Origin: Elusimicrobiota bacterium
Lineage (GTDB): Bacteria; Elusimicrobiota; Elusimicrobia; UBA1565; UBA9628
Assembly (NCBI GenBank): GCA_028871595.1
Contig: JAGWMT010000048.1
Coordinates: 1-15,962, forward strand
Reading direction: 5' to 3'
Length of the DNA stretch: 15,962 nt
Shown: piece by piece, positions 13,170 to 15,962 of the stretch
How positions within the stretch are numbered: position 1 is the first letter of the stretch
How the letters are laid out: the number at the start of each line of letters is the position of its first letter
The notes under the pieces: model-generated
What the model saw: the letters and a program-made list of their open reading frames with translations, nothing else
Database searches by the model: none
What the model was told of the DNA's origin: nothing
Position numbers and translations under genes: made by a program

Positions 13170-14966
13170 ATGGAACTTCCGTTTCTCGCCGCGCGCATTC
13201 TATTGGCTGCGGCGGCCGGACTCGCGCTGGCCCGTCCCGCCGCGGCGGCCCCGGTCGCGAGCCCGGCGAAGCCCTACGTCGTCATCTTCTACGGCAAGAC
13301 GATCCATACGGGCATCTGCGCGGACGACTGCGGCAAGGACGGCTGCGTCCCGGACGGCTGCGCGACCGTCTTCGAGATCTATTTCAAACAGAAGGGCTTC
13401 GACGTGCGCGACGTCCAGCCCGGGGAATCGACTCCCCAACTCCTGGCCGGCGCGGCTCTCTACGTCGTCCCTGGAGGGGACGACGTGACCTCGCTCCAGG
13501 ACGCTTGGACGAAGGAAGACCGCGAGGCGATCCGCCGATACATCGCCAACGGCGGACGCTACCTGGGCTCTTGCCTCGGCGGCTACTGGGCGGGCAAGGA
13601 AGGCACCTGGCCCGGCACGATTCCCGGCTTCAGGGCCCTCGACCTCCTTCCGGCCGACGTGCTGGAGCTCAGCGCGAGCGACAAGAGCGACAAGGTCGTC
13701 GGCGTCCATTGGGACGGCCAGGAACGCCAATGCTACTTTCAGGACGGGCCGTCCTTCAAGGTCACCGATCCCTCGAGGGTGCTCAAGACCTACGCGACGT
13801 ACGATGACAACGGTTACGTCGCGACCTTCATGTCGAGTTATGGGAAGGGCAAGGTCACCGTGACCGGCGTCCACGTCGAAGCGCCGCGGCAGTGGTACGA
13901 CGATTACCACCTCAAGGCGCCTTCGGAACTCGACCGCGACCTTCTCGACGAGCTCGTCAACGACCTGTTCGGCGCGCCTTCCGCGTCGGCCGCGTCCGGT
14001 GCGTCCCCGTCGGACGCCTCGATCGCATCGGGCTTCGTGGCGTCCGAGTCGACGGACCCGTTCCAAGAAGCCGTGACTCGGGACGCACGCGGTCAGGTGA
14101 GCCGCGTCTTCGACGCGTACTTCGACCAAATCCAAGCGAAACGCGGGCTCAAGAAACCCGCCGAGGACTGGTTGCTCGACGATTACATGCTGCTCCACGC
14201 ACAGCGCGTCTTGGTCGGCCGATCGAACGGGGAGAAACCGTCCGGCTCCATGATCCATAGCTCTCTCGGCATGGACCTTCCCGTTGAGGTCCTGTCGCTG
14301 TTTCGCGAACGGCTCTTGCGGACGTTCGCAGACCGGCTGTCCTTGCCCGAACGCTCGGCCCGGGCCCTGGCCGACGCCGTCGAGCGCGAAGCCGCCGGGA
14401 TCGACGGCGCCGATTATGACGCATACCTCAAAGCCGTCGGCCGATCCGCCCAGGACCCGAAGGCGGCGGCCGCGGCCGCGCGCGAAGCCGTCCGCCGGCT
14501 CGACCGGACGAGCCGTATCGAGACCCGCTTCGACGTGCCGTTCGTGGCCGGCTACGACCTGAAGGACCCGCGGCGCATCTTCATCGATAAAGACGTGCCG
14601 GCGACCCTCGACGTACCGCGGGGCAGGATTCCGGTTCAGAGCCTGCTGAACGTCCACGAACGGGTCGAGAAGGCGCTTCTATGGAATTACGGCGTCGAAT
14701 ACCAGACCGCGCATCAGATTGCGCTACGGTGCGAGCGGCGATCCGCAGTCGCCGTCGGGGTCGACTGGAAGACGTACGACGACAAGATGGTGGACGTCAT
14801 CAACCGGATCGACAAGAAGCCGGTAACGATCGTTTCGGACGAGCTCGATCTTCTTCCTTACTATTCGTATTCCGAAGCGGAGGACCGCGACCTCATTCGG
14901 CGGATGAAGGAGAAGACCGCGCACGACGCGGGACCGGGCCGTCCGAACGGCCCGAGGAGTCGTTGA
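13170..14966 (+). CDS. exported BPL_N / glutamine-amidotransferase-like protein with C-terminal HExxE domain
   Basis: The 598-aa protein starts with a signal peptide (1-27, ARPAAAA/P). Residues 35-268 resemble the BPL_N, class-I glutamine amidotransferase-like fold: YVVIFYG, YVVPGGDD (98-105), the nucleophile elbow GSCLGGYWAG with Cys135, and GVHVEAP with His235 and Glu237. A four-Cys insertion (Cys50, 54, 59, 64) follows the first strand. A Ser/Ala linker (270-295) leads to a helical region (300-450). A C-terminal domain (465-585) starts RIFIDKDVPATLDV and has VHERVE (His496, Glu497, Glu500) followed by AHQIALRCER (His515, Glu522), a pattern I associate with small uncharacterised domains of phage and bacterial proteins that may bind metal. 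This is thus a two-domain, probably periplasmic hydrolase or transferase of unknown substrate. The start follows from the signal peptide and the TATAAT eight bases upstream. Confidence 0.75.
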   Translation: MELPFLAARILLAAAAGLALARPAAAAPVASPAKPYVVIFYGKTIHTGICADDCGKDGCVPDGCATVFEIYFKQKGFDVRDVQPGESTPQLLAGAALYVVPGGDDVTSLQDAWTKEDREAIRRYIANGGRYLGSCLGGYWAGKEGTWPGTIPGFRALDLLPADVLELSASDKSDKVVGVHWDGQERQCYFQDGPSFKVTDPSRVLKTYATYDDNGYVATFMSSYGKGKVTVTGVHVEAPRQWYDDYHLKAPSELDRDLLDELVNDLFGAPSASAASGASPSDASIASGFVASESTDPFQEAVTRDARGQVSRVFDAYFDQIQAKRGLKKPAEDWLLDDYMLLHAQRVLVGRSNGEKPSGSMIHSSLGMDLPVEVLSLFRERLLRTFADRLSLPERSARALADAVEREAAGIDGADYDAYLKAVGRSAQDPKAAAAAAREAVRRLDRTSRIETRFDVPFVAGYDLKDPRRIFIDKDVPATLDVPRGRIPVQSLLNVHERVEKALLWNYGVEYQTAHQIALRCERRSAVAVGVDWKTYDDKMVDVINRIDKKPVTIVSDELDLLPYYSYSEAEDRDLIRRMKEKTAHDAGPGRPNGPRSR

Positions 14967-14993
14967 TATGCCCGCCGGAGCATGTGGAGGTGT

Positions 14994-15310
14994 TCAGGAG
15001 AGCTTCTCGACGATCATCGCTCCGCCCACGCCGCCGCCGGCGCATGCGGCCAGCATGCCGTACCGCGCCTGGGGGTTTCGCTTTAGGCCGTAGAGGAGGA
15101 TGAGCAGCAGGCGCGTGCCCGTGGCGCCGAGCGGATGGCCGAGGGCGATCAAGCCGCCGTGCGGATTGAGCGCGCCCGCCGCGTTCTTGCCCGCCCAGTC
15201 GTGCCCAAAGCGCCCCCGTCCGGCCTTGAAGATCGAGAGCATAGTGGCCGCGAAGGGCTCGTGGAGCTCGATCTGGTCAAGTTGGTCGAAGGAGACGCCG
15301 GCGCAAAAGG
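14994..15310 (-). pseudogene. FadI-type acetyl-CoA acyltransferase (thiolase), C-terminal fragment
   Basis: About 105 residues of the thiolase C-terminal domain remain: FDQLDQIELHEPFAATML, then NPHGGLIALGHPLGATGTR with the catalytic His of GHP, and AACAGGGVGGAMIVE with the second catalytic Cys. The wording HEPFA and NPHGG is closer to the FadI/HADHB branch than to biosynthetic thiolases. The N-terminal two thirds, including the acyl-accepting Cys, are absent; upstream the frame meets a stop near 15320 and unrelated sequence. It is a relic of a beta-oxidation gene, facing the 598-aa gene tail to tail with a 27-base gap. Confidence 0.8.
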
Positions 15311-15459
15311 GACTTGTTCGCTATCAAGTGCTCAAGACTAACGGCGGCCCGTTGGGGCACTAGCATGAATGGCCGGCAGCCGAATTCGTAGGGCGTGTGG
15401 CGGCGCTGGGGCCGCGGTCGCCGTTGCGAGCGGCGGCGACGGCGGCGAAGATCGAATCC
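15311..15459. other. unassigned stretch between thiolase fragment and terminator
   Basis: No convincing gene. On the plus strand a short frame reads YQVLKTNGGPLGH to a stop, and GC-rich triplet-like runs (GGCGGCGAC and similar, 15395-15450) follow. It probably includes the end of whatever transcription unit the terminator at 15460 once served. Confidence 0.25.
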
Positions 15460-15492
15460 GAGCCCCTGCGGCGAACGCGGGGGCTCTTGCTT
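15460..15492 (+). terminator. intrinsic terminator, target site of the group II intron
   Basis: GAGCCCCTGCG pairs with CGCGGGGGCTC over 11 bp (one T-G wobble) around the loop GCGAA, followed by TTGCTT. The intron's GTGTG begins at the next base. This is the arrangement known for group IIC introns, which enter DNA just after terminator hairpins. Confidence 0.75.
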
Positions 15493-15751
15493 GTGTGCCC
15501 AGCATGACGCAAGACTTGGAGGTGAAAGTCCTCCGGGGAACCCGGTCGCAGGGACCCCGAGCGAACCGCAAGGCGACGAACCGTGAGGTCCGAGTTGAAA
15601 GAAGCAGAGAGTGAAGCCGCGAGTCGACGAACAGAAACTGGATGATAAGGCGTTGCCGTCCTGGGCGAGCGGGCATGTGACCGCGAAGCTCTCGCGACCA
15701 AAGTACGGCGGCGTAAATCCGGCGATTGTGCGGCGAAAGCCATGCGTCTTA
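15493..15751 (+). ncRNA. group IIC intron, 5' part (domain I), cut by an IS
   Basis: The 5' end reads GTGTGCCCAGCATG, matching the GUGYG start of group II introns and very like the start of the Oceanobacillus iheyensis IIC intron. Further matches to that domain I follow in order: GGTGAAAGTCC, AACCGCAAGG, CCGTGAGGTC, TTGAAAGAAGC, GACGAACAGAAACTGGAT and ATAAGGC, with CGGCGTAAATCCGG and GCGAAAGCC after it. No reverse-transcriptase frame or domain V/VI is present before 15752, where an IS5-family element begins. The remainder may lie beyond the element, outside the window. As it stands it cannot splice. Confidence 0.75.
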
Positions 15752-15962
15752 GAGCCTATCCCGGTAACAATCCCGCGCAGCGAATCGTGATGATCGCGCG
15801 GACAAGGTGAAGTAGGCCGAAATAATTCTCCGGCTTCTTCTCCCAGCGGATGAGAATGCGGCGGAAACGATTCATCCAGCTGTGCGTGCGCTCGACGACC
15901 CACCGCCTCGCCTTGAACCCCGCCGCGCGTTTGATCGCCTTGGCCTCTTCTCCGCGGGCTCG
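15752..15962 (-). mobile_element. IS5-family (IS427-like) insertion sequence, one end
   Basis: The element end reads GAGCCTATCCCGGTAAC, a typical terminal inverted repeat of the IS427 group of IS5. It is placed inside the intron sequence right after GCGTCTTA. The transposase reads inward from the right edge. The other end and any target duplication lie outside the window. Confidence 0.8.
15756..15962 (-). CDS. IS5-family transposase, C-terminal part (partial at window edge)
   Basis: Sixty-eight residues of a DDE transposase of the IS5 family: AAGFKARRWVVERTHSWMNR, then FRRILIRWEKKPENYFGLLH and IITIRCAGLLPG before a TAG at 15756-15758. Glu of VERTHSWMNRFRR is the third catalytic residue. The stop lies within the terminal repeat, as usual for this group. 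The N-terminal part is beyond the right edge; the visible portion is undamaged. Confidence 0.85.
   Translation of the reverse strand, partial: RARGEEAKAIKRAAGFKARRWVVERTHSWMNRFRRILIRWEKKPENYFGLLHLVRAIITIRCAGLLPG

Noticed and set aside
13200..14657. 485-aa minus-strand frame opposite the 598-aa gene
   Set aside because: Arg/Val/Asp-rich shadow; the plus-strand frame has signal peptide, BPL_N motifs and a TATAAT box.
15277..15903. 208-aa minus-strand frame over the intron and IS boundary
   Set aside because: It runs across the terminator, intron domain I and the IS end, which cannot be one gene; the RNA and transposase signals explain the DNA better.
1..15962. CRISPR array, tRNA or rRNA genes
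   Set aside because: No regularly spaced short repeats, and no cloverleaf or rRNA motifs were noticed; the only clear repeats are the leader module and its flank.

Overview
The window is GC-rich bacterial chromosome dominated by genes for exported proteins. At least six intact or nearly intact genes begin with a Sec-type signal peptide, and in four of these a long Ala/Pro-rich linker follows. The large Ala/Pro-rich secreted proteins with no recognisable domain, a regulator resembling the TIGR02147/DUF4423 family and the base composition remind me of Elusimicrobiota-type genomes. That assignment is an impression from style, not a proof: there is no rRNA or universal marker here.

Layout. The left edge (1-303, minus) is the 3' part of an IS630-type transposase. 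Next on the minus strand come a 702-aa exported protein with three C-terminal hydrophobic hairpins (451-2559), a decayed secreted alpha/beta hydrolase (2710-3632) and a 738-aa secreted protein of unknown function (3651-5867). Then follows a coupled pair of secreted peptidases. One is a metzincin-like metallopeptidase with HEFGH (7458-9080). The other is a C39-like cysteine peptidase (6076-7449). They share an almost identical leader and linker but have unrelated catalytic parts. Upstream lie a decayed SnoaL/NTF2-like gene (9168-9532) and a secreted-protein gene broken at a run of eight G (9563-10491). A regulatory operon on the minus strand (10670-12972) encodes a small exported protein, a response regulator made of two receiver domains, and a TIGR02147-like DNA-binding protein joined to it by an ATGA overlap. 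Divergent from it, on the plus strand, is a 598-aa exported protein (13170-14966) that fuses a BPL_N/glutamine-amidotransferase-like domain to a C-terminal domain with an HExxE pattern; it looks leaderless.

The right end is a graveyard of mobile DNA. It holds a 3' fragment of a FadI-type thiolase, an intrinsic terminator with the 5' part of a group IIC intron directly behind it, and an IS5-family element that cuts off the intron and runs out of the window.

The most interesting signals are these. (1) The same leader module sits in front of two different peptidase folds; it was duplicated recently, with 5 substitutions in 256 aligned bases. (2) A 113-117-nt upstream region with conserved blocks and spacing is shared by three otherwise unrelated secreted-protein genes, which suggests a common regulon or cis-acting RNA. 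(3) A two-receiver protein coupled to a DNA-binding protein lies next to one of these genes and is a candidate controller. (4) A G8 tract could act as an expression switch. How the genes work together is inference; the sequence supports a locus devoted to regulated secretion of proteases and large envelope or extracellular proteins.
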